Shown: piece after piece, positions 35,631 to 43,280 of the stretch | Position numbering within the stretch: the first letter of the stretch is position 1 | How the letters are laid out: every line of letters starts with the position of its first letter | Assembly: GCA_036377595.1 (NCBI GenBank) | Contig: DASUYB010000150.1 | Location: 1-64,000 of the forward strand | Direction of reading: 5' to 3' | DNA: 64,000 nucleotides | Source of the DNA: Longimicrobium sp. | GTDB taxonomy: Bacteria > Gemmatimonadota > Gemmatimonadetes > Longimicrobiales > Longimicrobiaceae | Notes under the pieces: generated by a model | What the model was told of the DNA's origin: nothing | Database searches by the model: none | The model's input: the letters and a program-made list of their open reading frames with translations, nothing else | Program-made: the position numbers and the translations under genes

Positions 35631-35888
35631 TCAGCCGCCGACGATCACGCCGGCGACGACCGGCTGGTCCACCGCGTAGCACTCGCCCAAGCAGCTGTAG
35701 TGGCAGAGCGTGCGCGCGGTGCAGTCGGCCCCCTGGCAGGTCTTCCAGTCGGTCACGGTGATGAAGGCCGCCTCGCAGTCACCCGTGTCGCCCGAGCGCG
35801 CGTGCACGGTCCCGCGCGGCGAGCCGGACGACGCGGTGTTGAACGACTCCACCTGCAGCGCGTCGACGTCGAGCTTCATCTTGGCCAT
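35631..35888 (-). CDS. Pinensin-like lanthipeptide precursor, six-cysteine core (85 aa)
   Basis: Starts MAKMKLDVDALQVESFNTAS with RGTVHA at about 26-31, matching the leader of the 8.05 kb precursor nearly word for word. The core from about 36 has six cysteines (CEAAF, KTCQGADC, LCHYSCLGEC) and many Thr/Ser, then a hydrophobic end (AVDQPVVAGVIVGG). GGGAGG five to six bases upstream supports ATG 35888 over the GTG two codons earlier. No modification enzyme is nearby. The hydrophobic tail is unlike the other two. Confidence 0.7.
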   Translation of the reverse strand: MAKMKLDVDALQVESFNTASSGSPRGTVHARSGDTGDCEAAFITVTDWKTCQGADCTARTLCHYSCLGECYAVDQPVVAGVIVGG

Positions 35889-36080
35889 GCCCACCTCCCG
35901 GGGTGTGGGGGAACACGCACCCCGACGGGGCGGGCACCGGTGCGGCTCGTCCGTGCGGGGGCTCGACCCACGATGCGGGCAGACGATTCCGATGTCAACG
36001 AAAGCGTCCGAAGATGGGAGGGGATGGAACGCAAGGGCCGAAACGTCGCGCTACCCGGACTGCCAGCGGAGAACGGAGAT

Positions 36081-36205
36081 GTCATTCCGAAGGCGCCGCA
36101 CCGCCCTGTCCTTCCCTGCCGATCCGTGGCGCCTGAGGAATCTGTGGCCGGCTCCCGAGCCACAGGCCGCCCATCGCTCGGACGCATGCCGTGGATTCCT
36201 CGGGC
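36081..36205. repeat. Foldback repeat, GTCATTCCGA type, one end lost
   Basis: Begins GTCATTCCGAAGGCGCCGC and contains TGAGGAATCTGTGG and GGATTCCTCGGGC as the inner inverted pair, but the right terminal TCGGAATGAC is missing where the VOC relic begins. Confidence 0.6.
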
Positions 36206-36213
36206 ACCACCTC

Positions 36214-36306
36214 TCACCGCACCGGCTGCCCCATCCCCAGGAGATTGCCCTCGCTGTCCCTGAACCACGCCCGGGTGATGATCTCTCGCTCGGCCAGCCG
36301 TGCTCC
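36214..36306 (-). pseudogene. Glyoxalase/VOC-family C-terminal relic
   Basis: The last codons read EIITRAWFRDSEGNLLGMGQ then PVR and a stop. F-x-D-x-E-G-N-x-x-x-L is the final strand of VOC (glyoxalase/bleomycin-resistance) proteins, including the metal-binding Glu. Everything upstream is unlike the family. The fragment abuts a truncated foldback repeat, suggesting the repeat or a deletion removed the rest. Confidence 0.55.
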
Positions 36307-36421
36307 GGTCGAACGTCGACCGCACCGTTGCGCTCTCCCTCCTTCTCCCGCCTGCCGGTACGAAGGCTGCCAGCTGCCGTAAGCACCGCCAGCACGACTG
36401 CGATTACATCCACGGTGGCTC

Positions 36422-37258
36422 ATGAAACGGCACTTCATCATAGTTCCCGGGCCCGACGGCCAGCCCGAGCTTCACCCGATGAAGCGTTGGCTGCACGCGC
36501 ATCGCGCCGAGCTCCCCCCTGATTTCCCTCCTGATGGCACGTCGCACCAGCTCCGCGGAGCGCTTCGCCGGCTCGGCTGGATCGTGCGCGAAGGCGAGGA
36601 GGACGTGCGCGTCTACCGGCCGGGAGACCAGGCCGCCGCGCAAGCCGCCACGCCATTGCCGGCCACCACCCGCCAGAAAGCGGCGACGGCCCTCACGGGT
36701 GAGCGCACGTGGGTACGCGGACTCGTGCCGCAACTTCAGGCGGCACTCGGCGAGGCCGATCCCGCGCTGGAGGTCCGTGAGGGGTATCGGCTGCCGTACA
36801 CGCGCCAGATCGTGAGCTACTACGGGGCGGAGCCGCACCACCAGACCGACATGCGCTACGAGACCGATCTCCTGATCGTGGAGCGGCTCTCCGGCGCATG
36901 GATTCCGCGCGTGGTCGTCGAGGCCAAGCTGGGCTCCGTCACCACGCACGACGCCATCACCTACAGCCAGAAGGCGGCCACCCACAAGCACGTGCATCCG
37001 TACCTCCGTTACGGGATCTTCCTCGGCCGGCGTGCTCACCACCCCCTCCCCGGCAGGCTCTTCCGCCACGGCACGCATTTCGACTTCATGCTGTCGTGGA
37101 CGGGACTTGAGCCCAGCGCGGAGGAGTTCGAGCAGTTCAGAACCCTGTTGCTGGAAGAAGTCGATGCATCGCGCCTACTCCAGGACTTGATGTTCAACAC
37201 CCGGAGGCGGGCTCGCGCGCGCTTCTCGTTTCTGCGGCGGCCCCTCGTCGTCCAGTAA
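36422..37258 (+). CDS. PD-(D/E)XK nuclease-like protein of unknown role
   Basis: A 278-residue protein. Residues about 139-175 read MRYETDLLIVERLSG then RVVVEAKLGSVTTHDA: an Asp, a beta strand with E-A-K, and a following helix with Q-K (TYSQKAATHKH) fit the PD-(D/E)XK nuclease core. The N-terminal 70 residues (HFIIVPGPDGQPELHPMKRW) form a separate small domain. A basic tail ends RRRARARFSFLRRP. It stands alone with no methylase or helicase next to it. DNA cleavage is inference from the motif. Confidence 0.6.
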   Translation: MKRHFIIVPGPDGQPELHPMKRWLHAHRAELPPDFPPDGTSHQLRGALRRLGWIVREGEEDVRVYRPGDQAAAQAATPLPATTRQKAATALTGERTWVRGLVPQLQAALGEADPALEVREGYRLPYTRQIVSYYGAEPHHQTDMRYETDLLIVERLSGAWIPRVVVEAKLGSVTTHDAITYSQKAATHKHVHPYLRYGIFLGRRAHHPLPGRLFRHGTHFDFMLSWTGLEPSAEEFEQFRTLLLEEVDASRLLQDLMFNTRRRARARFSFLRRPLVVQ

Positions 37259-37264
37259 AGACCA

Positions 37265-37297
37265 CGGCCGTCCGCGCGAGTGCGAACGGCCGTCTCG
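37265..37297. terminator. Hairpin between convergent genes
   Basis: CACGGCCGTCCGC pairs imperfectly with GCGAACGGCCGT around GCGAGT. It begins a few bases after the nuclease-like stop and lies before the end of the convergent L,D-transpeptidase gene. Confidence 0.5.
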
Positions 37298-37321
37298 TCG
37301 AGGGTGCCAGCGCGCAGGCTC

Positions 37322-38974
37322 CTACGGCCCGTCCTCCTCGGCCGGCTTCTCGCGGGCGGCGCGGGCGGCGGACGGGGTGCGGCTGACCAGCGCGTGGAGG
37401 AGCTGCTCGTCCGACTCGTAGAGATCGCGCCGGAACTGCACCGCGCCCGCATCGTCCACCCACGCGGTGCGGTAGAAGATGTAGACGGGGATCGGCGCGG
37501 CCAGCGCCACGCCGCGCTCCTTCTCCCGCCCGGCCACCGCCTCCACCGAATCGCGCGACCACCCGTTCCGCGCCAGCGCCCACATCGCCAGCTCGAGCGG
37601 CTTCTCCACCCGCACGCACCCGTGGCTGAACGCGCGCTCGTCGCGCTGGAAGAGCGACGGCGACGACGTGTCGTGCAGGTACACGTTGTAGGGGTTGGGG
37701 AAGAGGAACTTCACCTCGCCCAGCGGGTTGCGCGCGCCCGGCACCTGCCGGTAGCGCACGCCCGCGCCGTCGCGCACCGCCTCGATCCCCTCGCGCGCGA
37801 AGTACGACGGGTCGCGCCGCTGCCGCGGCAGCACCTCTCTGGCCAGGATGCTCGGGGGGATGTTCCAGTAGGGGTTGAAGACGACGGTGGTCATCGCCGC
37901 GCCGAAGATGGGCGTGCGCCAGTCGTCCTTCCCCGCGATCACCCGGCTCTCCAGCGCCACCTCCCCGTCCTCGATCGCGCGCAGCTCGAACGCGGGGATG
38001 AAGACCGCCACGAAGCGGTCGCCCAGCGCGGCGGGGAGCCAGCGCTCGCGCTCCAGCGACGCGCGCAGCTGCTCGACGCGCTTCTCGGCGGCGACGTTCA
38101 GCGCCGCGCGCGTCGCGGGCCCCACCACGCCGTCGTCGCTGTAGCCGAAGCGGCGCTGGAAACCCTTCACCACCTCCACCATCGCGCTGTCGTAGGTCAC
38201 CACGCCCGCGTCGCCGGGGACCGCCGCTTCGGCCGCCAGCCGCGCGCGCAGCACGCCGATCTCGTCGCCCTCGTCGCCCGGGTGCAGCGTGCGGGTGGAG
38301 AGCGATGGCCATCCCCCCTGCTGCACCACCTGGCGATACCGCGCCAGCGCCTGCCGCAGCCGCCCGTACTGCGCCGTCTGCGGCCGTTGCGCCACCAGCG
38401 CGCCGGCGATGCGCCCGCTGCGCAGCGCCTGCGCGAGAGCCGCCGGCAGGTCGGCGTCGCGCCCGGGCGTGGTCCATGCGGGGTGGACGGCGCGCGGCGG
38501 CACGCGCCCGGCCACCAGGTCGTGCCCGATGGAGAGGAACGCGTCCGTGAGCAGCAGGTCCAGCTCGGCGCGGTCCTCCGGCGACAGCCGCCGCCGCCGC
38601 TCGTCGAGGAGGCGGCGGAGCGGGCGGGCATGGTAGTCGTCCGGCTCCAGCCCGTCGGAGGTGATCCCGTCCACGAACGCCGCCATCGCCCCCGCCACGG
38701 GGAGCGCCGCGGTCGGCGCGCTCCACGCCGGGCGGTACGCCGCCGACGCGTAGAACTGCCGGACGGCGGCGGGCGAATGCAGCTCCTCGCCGCCCGCGGA
38801 GAGCGTCCCCTGCCGCTCGACGCGCGCGCGGATCAGCACGCCCGCCGTGTCTCCCTGCGCGCGCGCCTCCCCGCCCCCGCCCACCATCGCGGCGATCACG
38901 AGCAGGGCGGCGGCGATGCGGCGCGCGCATCGCGCGTCGGCGGCGCTGCGTGTACCGGCTACGGTGTGGCTCAT
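37322..38974 (-). CDS. L,D-transpeptidase, YcbB-like, secreted
   Basis: A 550-residue protein. The N-terminus has a signal-like segment (RIAAALLVIAAMVGGGGEARA). A scaffold domain follows, then a peptidoglycan-binding block (VVKGFQRRFGYSDDGVVGP), and a YkuD catalytic domain with NPYNVYLHDTSSPSLF and AFSHGCVRVEKPLEL; His and Cys are both present. This order is that of YcbB/LdtD enzymes, which form 3-3 cross-links in the periplasm. ATG 38974 is used as the start in front of the signal peptide. Transcribed alone. Confidence 0.9.
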   Translation of the reverse strand: MSHTVAGTRSAADARCARRIAAALLVIAAMVGGGGEARAQGDTAGVLIRARVERQGTLSAGGEELHSPAAVRQFYASAAYRPAWSAPTAALPVAGAMAAFVDGITSDGLEPDDYHARPLRRLLDERRRRLSPEDRAELDLLLTDAFLSIGHDLVAGRVPPRAVHPAWTTPGRDADLPAALAQALRSGRIAGALVAQRPQTAQYGRLRQALARYRQVVQQGGWPSLSTRTLHPGDEGDEIGVLRARLAAEAAVPGDAGVVTYDSAMVEVVKGFQRRFGYSDDGVVGPATRAALNVAAEKRVEQLRASLERERWLPAALGDRFVAVFIPAFELRAIEDGEVALESRVIAGKDDWRTPIFGAAMTTVVFNPYWNIPPSILAREVLPRQRRDPSYFAREGIEAVRDGAGVRYRQVPGARNPLGEVKFLFPNPYNVYLHDTSSPSLFQRDERAFSHGCVRVEKPLELAMWALARNGWSRDSVEAVAGREKERGVALAAPIPVYIFYRTAWVDDAGAVQFRRDLYESDEQLLHALVSRTPSAARAAREKPAEEDGP

Positions 38975-39295
38975 CGTCTCGGTGGGTGGATGGGGCGGCG
39001 GGGCGGGATGGGCAGCGGGTCCTCTCCCGATCAGCCCTCTGGAAGGATGCTCACGGGGTCGCCGCATGGCTGTGGGGGGATCGCTGCAGCCGCTGTCGGC
39101 AAGGAAATGTACGACAAAGGGGGAGATGGGAAAAAGCCGCGCCGATCCGCCTCTCGCCCCATTGGACAAAATGGTACGTCGGGGGATGTCGATCCGTCCG
39201 AAACTCGTTCGTCGCCCCTGTAGAAGTCGGGGAGACGGGCACCGGTCACGACGACCGGACCGCCGGCCGAGAACCCAGGGAACGGAGAGACGACG

Positions 39296-39739
39296 ATGTC
39301 GACGATGACGCTGACCCGGCGCGAGCGGAAGATAAACGCGATCCTGTGGACGGTGCAGGTGCTGCTGGCGGCGCTCTTCCTGTTCGCCGGCGGGATGAAG
39401 CTGGTGGCGCCCCCCGAGATGCTGAAGGGCCCGGGGATCCAGTTCCCGCTGGAGTTCCTCCGCTTCATCGGCGTGTGCGAGTTCGCAGGCGGGCTCGGGC
39501 TGATCCTTCCCGGCCTGCTGCGCATCCGCACCGGCCTGACGCCGCTGGCCGCCGCGGGGCTGGTGATCATCATGATCGGCGCGGTGTCCACCACGCTGAT
39601 CGGCGGGCTGGGCGCGGCGGGCGCGACCGTCCCGTTCGTCACCGGCGTCCTGGCCGCCTCGGTGGCGTACGGCCGCACGCGCCGGGTGCCGCTGCGCACC
39701 TCGCCGCGCCGCCGCCTGGCCCTCCAGCCGGCCGCCTGA
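39296..39739 (+). CDS. DoxX-family membrane protein
   Basis: A 147-residue protein with four membrane segments. ILWTVQVLLAALFLFAGGMK followed by L-x-x-P and FIGVCEFAGGLGLILPGLL are the DoxX signatures. The C-terminus is basic (RTRRVPLRTSPRRRLAL). DoxX proteins are linked to quinone or sulphur metabolism and redox stress, but most lack a proven function. ATG at 39296; a hairpin follows the gene. Confidence 0.85.
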   Translation: MSTMTLTRRERKINAILWTVQVLLAALFLFAGGMKLVAPPEMLKGPGIQFPLEFLRFIGVCEFAGGLGLILPGLLRIRTGLTPLAAAGLVIIMIGAVSTTLIGGLGAAGATVPFVTGVLAASVAYGRTRRVPLRTSPRRRLALQPAA

Positions 39740-39765
39740 TCTCCCGGATCTGCAAAACAGACAGG

Positions 39766-39828
39766 CTCACGCAAAGTCAGCAGGGTCAGCAGAGAGACCA
39801 GCGTCAGTTCTCTGCTGACCCTGCTTGC
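39766..39828 (+). terminator. Hairpin of the CAGCAGGGTCAGCAG family after doxX
   Basis: CAAAGTCAGCAGGGTCAGCAGAGA pairs with TCTCTGCTGACCCTGCTTG. It begins about 27 bases after the DoxX stop, which fits a terminator. Confidence 0.6.
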
Positions 39829-39986
39829 CTTGGCCTTTGCGCTCGGAATTCTGTCGCCCAACTGCCGCACGCCCCGATGGTCGCGCGATGTTGACGCGCC
39901 CAGCCGGAGGCGTGGGAGAACACAAGCGTTCGTCTGAATACGTGGGCGATCTGGCAGATGAATCCAAGAAAAAATTGAATTCCGAA

Positions 39987-40015
39987 TTGCAGCAGGAGGC
40001 GTTCGTGCGTATATT
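39987..40015 (+). promoter_or_regulatory. Candidate sigma70-type promoter for the lipoprotein pair
   Basis: TTGCAG and TATATT are separated by exactly 17 bases, 50 bases before the lipoprotein ATG, in a notably AT-rich stretch. Confidence 0.5.
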
Positions 40016-40064
40016 AATCGCCCCTTTAGAGAAGATCTATACAACCGCGCGCGAGGCCGTCACA

Positions 40065-40985
40065 ATGCGCATCTCACGGAAGATCATCCTCCTCGCCACC
40101 CTCTCGGCGGCTCTCGCCGCCTGCTCGGACACGACGCCGAACCCGGTTACACCACAATCGCAAGTCATGAGGCGCCCGAGCTTTACGCACTCGGATGCAG
40201 GACGGACAGCCTATACATACATCGAGGTGAAGAAAAACGGCCGGGCGAAGTTGTACCGGGTGAAGATCAAGAGGGGCACAAGATCGATCGAGTTCGAAAC
40301 GGTCGCTGAGGAGACGAACACGACCAGTTCCGTGGGATCGACCTGCGATGACCCCACTCTGCCTGGCTGTGAGACCAACCCGGAAGATCCAAGTGGGAGC
40401 ACCGGCATCATTACAGGCGAACTGGATATTGATGGCATTGTCACGGACACGGTCGATACAGGCCTGCCATGGAATCCGTCTTATAGCAGTGCCGGTTGGG
40501 ATGGGACAGGATTCCACTGTAAGAGCACGATCGACGGTATGCATTTCAACTGGAAAAATCACTATTTCGAAACCGAAGGCGAAAGTCAGTACATGGGCAG
40601 GATTCCTTCCAGCATCGCTGGCGTAGTCAAAGGCCGCTACTCGTTGCCGAACGGGCCATGGCTCTCAACGGATGGCCGGGCGCGGATCTGGTCCGGCACC
40701 GTCGATGCGAACTGTTATTTTGAGTATGCCCAGTCCGGGTTTTTCCTCATCGAAGCTGGTTTCATTGTCGTGTACAGGTTCAACGGCGATTATGAGGAGC
40801 TCGGCAGCGATGCGACCTTCGCCTCGCACGAGGGCGGCTCGGAATACGGTGGAGAGGTCTACCACAGCCTCGACGCGCTCCGATCTGGTGACCCGGCAGC
40901 GTATGCGGTTGTGAGATCGTATCTGGATACCGGTAACTGCACGGAAGGTTGGGTCATTGTCATCGACGGAGTGCGAGTATGCTGA
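40065..40985 (+). CDS. Predicted lipoprotein of unknown function (306 aa)
   Basis: Signal peptide MRISRKIILLATLSAALAAC with lipobox L-A-A-C, so the mature protein starts at Cys20. The rest has no recognised domain. It contains two Asp/Thr/Gly-rich acidic stretches (SVGSTCDDPTLPGCETNPED) and several paired cysteines, suggesting a disulphide-stabilised beta-rich exported protein. GC content is lower than in neighbouring genes. Its stop overlaps the next gene. It could be horizontally acquired. Confidence 0.7.
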   Translation: MRISRKIILLATLSAALAACSDTTPNPVTPQSQVMRRPSFTHSDAGRTAYTYIEVKKNGRAKLYRVKIKRGTRSIEFETVAEETNTTSSVGSTCDDPTLPGCETNPEDPSGSTGIITGELDIDGIVTDTVDTGLPWNPSYSSAGWDGTGFHCKSTIDGMHFNWKNHYFETEGESQYMGRIPSSIAGVVKGRYSLPNGPWLSTDGRARIWSGTVDANCYFEYAQSGFFLIEAGFIVVYRFNGDYEELGSDATFASHEGGSEYGGEVYHSLDALRSGDPAAYAVVRSYLDTGNCTEGWVIVIDGVRVC

Positions 40986-41395
40986 CACTCGCGGCTTGCT
41001 TCGCATGCGTCGTGGCGCTGGACACGACTCCCAGGCCAGCGCTGCGGATCTCGCCCACTGACCCGAAAGAGGACACGGCCACCGTGGCGGATACGCTGCC
41101 TTCCGGGAATCGATTCAGCCTCCCGTTTACGCGAGAGGAGTTCAAGCGTTCGCTACAGTTCATGATGACCGCGGATGAGGCCGAGGTTCGCACCCGCATC
41201 CTGTATGAGCCTGACCGCGAAGCGATCGGGATCTGGATCGCAGACCTGAACCTCCTCCTGCTCGCTGCGCTCAGCGACGACGTGGCACAGCGGGTAATCG
41301 CGTATCGTCCTGAACTGCGAGACGCTGTGCTGCGGGTGAGAGAGAATCCAGAGGCGTTTACAGCGGCTTTCCGAAGAAACCCGCCATCGCCGTAA
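40979..41395 (+). CDS. Hypothetical protein (138 aa), coupled to the lipoprotein
   Basis: ATG lies seven bases before the end of the lipoprotein gene, so translation is probably coupled. The N-terminus MLTLAACFACVVALDTT is a short hydrophobic segment that may be a signal or a lipobox-like LAAC. The remainder (REEFKRSLQFMMTADEAEVR, DDVAQRVIAYRPELRDAVL) is helical and soluble. No family is recognised. It shares the lower GC of its partner. Confidence 0.55.
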   Translation: MLTLAACFACVVALDTTPRPALRISPTDPKEDTATVADTLPSGNRFSLPFTREEFKRSLQFMMTADEAEVRTRILYEPDREAIGIWIADLNLLLLAALSDDVAQRVIAYRPELRDAVLRVRENPEAFTAAFRRNPPSP

Positions 41396-41450
41396 ATCGG
41401 AGGCATATGGCCGCACCGTCACCTGGCGCTCCAGATCGAAAAACAGACAG

Positions 41451-41522
41451 GGTCACGCAGAGTCAGCAGGGTCAGCAGAGAACCGCTTCAGTTTCTCTGC
41501 TGACCCTGCTGACTCTGCGTGA
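41451..41522. terminator. Perfect long hairpin, CAGCAGGGTCAGCAG family
   Basis: TCACGCAGAGTCAGCAGGGT-CAGCAGAGA is matched by TCTCTGCTGACCCTGCTGAC-TCTGCGTGA around a short loop, about 29 paired bases. It lies between convergent genes and probably terminates both. Confidence 0.7.
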
Positions 41523-41541
41523 GCCGAATTCTCTTACGTAC

Positions 41542-41805
41542 TTATCCCACCACGCCGGGGACGTGGACCACGGCGGGGCCGGAGGTGTGATGCGCGCCGC
41601 CGTTGATCCGCAGCACCAGCGTGGCCGTGCCGTTGGGCCGCAGCTCGTCGACGCCGGTGGACACGTTCGCGCGCACGTCCATCCCCCGCTCCACCGACAC
41701 CTCGAACGCCGTGGCCGGATCCAGCAGCCAGTCGCGCACCTGGGCGCAGAGGGCGTCGGCGGCCAGCCGCCGCTGCTCGGGCGATAGCGCACTGGGATCG
41801 ATCAT
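41542..41805 (-). CDS. Small hypothetical protein (87 aa)
   Basis: ATG with GGAGG eight bases upstream. The product begins MIDPSALSPEQRRLAADALC and continues as an alpha+beta domain with FEVSVERGMDVRANVSTGVD and ATLVLRINGG. No membrane span or motif is visible. The family is not recognised. Ends next to the convergent-gene hairpin. Confidence 0.55.
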   Translation of the reverse strand: MIDPSALSPEQRRLAADALCAQVRDWLLDPATAFEVSVERGMDVRANVSTGVDELRPNGTATLVLRINGGAHHTSGPAVVHVPGVVG

Positions 41806-42031
41806 CGCGGTTGCCTCCGGGCTGCGGCTCCCTCTCCACCCTCTCCGCCCCGCACCACCGCAAGCTCCGTTCGCGCCCACCGCCGGGTGACGCGCCAATG
41901 GGCAGAAGTGCCCATGCGTCCGCCTCCCCGACGGGGCATCGTGGAGGGCCGCGCACTCGCGCGGCTGCCCGCGCGCGCCCATCTCCCGCGGCGCGCTGGA
42001 TCCCGCCCCTTCGATCGCGACAGGCCTCCTC

Positions 42032-42760
42032 ATGCTGCACACCTTCATCGCGCTCACGCTGGCCGCTTCGGTGCCGGCGCCGCCGTCCCGCATCCCCATC
42101 TCCCATCATCCCGTACTCGACACCACCGACACGCGGCCGGGGGTGGCGGTGCTGCCGTTCTTCAACGGCGGCTCACTCGGCGGGAGGACGCAGGAGGACC
42201 TGTCGGCGCTGGAGGTGGGGGTGCAGCAGATGCTGATGACCGAGCTGGAGCAGAACTCGGCGCTGCGCATCGTGGACCGCGCCGTGCTGCGGCAGATCCT
42301 GGAGGAGCAGAACCTGGCCACCGCCGGCCGCGTGGATGCGGCCACGGCCGCGCGGGTGGGGAGGCTGGTAGGCGCGCGCTACGTGATCAAGGGCTCGTTC
42401 ATGAACCTGGACGGCCAGTTCCGGCTGGACGGTCACGTGGTGGACACGGAGACGAGCGAGCTGGTGAAGGCGCAGCAGGTGTACGGCCGCCGGCGCGACC
42501 TCTTCCATCTGCTGGTGGACCTGGCGGGGATGATCACGCGCGACGTGCGCCTCCCGCCGCTGCCGCGCGACGTCGCCACCGCGCGGGCGCGGCTCTACGT
42601 GCCCAACGAGGCCGCGCTGAAGTACTCGCAGGCGCTGCGGCTGGCGGAGAGCGGCCGCAACCGCGAGGCGATGGAGCTCTATCGCGAGATCGTGCGGCGC
42701 TTCCCGGACTACACGCCGGCGGGCGTCAGGCTGCAGCAGTTGGAGAGCGCCGCGCGGTGA
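42032..42760 (+). CDS. CsgG/FlgO-like secreted protein with C-terminal helical repeat
   Basis: A 242-residue protein with a signal-like start (MLHTFIALTLAASVPA). GVAVLPFFNGGSLGG, LEVGVQQMLMTELEQN, RIVDRAVLRQILEEQNLA and GARYVIKGSFMNLDGQFRLD match the CsgG/FlgO domain, which senses or forms outer-membrane assemblies. A TPR-like helix pair follows (ALKYSQALRLAESGRNREAM). The 58.9 kb lipoprotein has the same domain. Role unknown; it lies upstream of, but opposite to, the secretion cluster. Confidence 0.75.
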   Translation: MLHTFIALTLAASVPAPPSRIPISHHPVLDTTDTRPGVAVLPFFNGGSLGGRTQEDLSALEVGVQQMLMTELEQNSALRIVDRAVLRQILEEQNLATAGRVDAATAARVGRLVGARYVIKGSFMNLDGQFRLDGHVVDTETSELVKAQQVYGRRRDLFHLLVDLAGMITRDVRLPPLPRDVATARARLYVPNEAALKYSQALRLAESGRNREAMELYREIVRRFPDYTPAGVRLQQLESAAR

Positions 42761-42800
42761 TCCAGGATCTCCGGATCAACTGTGCATCAGAAGAAGGAGT

Positions 42801-43068
42801 GTCATTCCGAAGGCGCTGCGCCGTCCTGTGCTCCATGCCGTATTCGTGGCGCCTGAGGAATCTGTGGCATGCGTCCGAGCGAAAGGCGGCCTTTCGCTCG
42901 GACGCATGCCACAGATTCCTCGGGCGCCGCCCGGCATCAGCGCGGTTGAAGGTTCGGAGCAGCGGCGCCACTGAATAGAAAATAAATCGCCGAAGCCGTT
43001 GCGGTGCAGGCGATTATAATTTTCATCCTCCGTGGTCGCGCGCAGCGCGGTGTATGACTCGGAATGAC
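42801..43068. repeat. Foldback repeat, GTCATTCCGA type, long form
   Basis: GTCATTCCGAAGGCGC at the left and CTCGGAATGAC at the right. The inner inverted pair GAGGAATCTGTGGCATGCG / CGCATGCCACAGATTCCTC is perfect over 19 bases, with a further AAAGGC/GCCTTT stem. The right half is AT-rich. Confidence 0.7.
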
Positions 43069-43165
43069 ATCCGATCAGAATGCACGATCAATGGGTGGCA
43101 GCCGGTATGGTACCAGGCGCGGGGTGAAGGATTGGTGCGTCCCGCCGAATCTCGTGCTGCCGCGA

Positions 43166-43233
43166 TGATAGATCCTTCGGCCTGCAACCGCTTGCTCGGA
43201 CGCTGATTACGGTCTGGCCGGCCTCAGGATGAC
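43166..43233. repeat. Half foldback repeat (GATCCTTCGGCCTGCAA...AGGATGAC)
   Basis: Contains GATAGATCCTTCGGCCTGCAA and the GGTCTGGCCGGCCTCAGGATGAC end, nearly identical to 56.67-56.74 kb and inverted at 60.56-60.63 kb. Only the right half is clear. Confidence 0.6.
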
Positions 43234-43280
43234 GTCAGCGCGGGACTGGGTCCAGGGGGAACCGACCCGATCCGCCCCCC

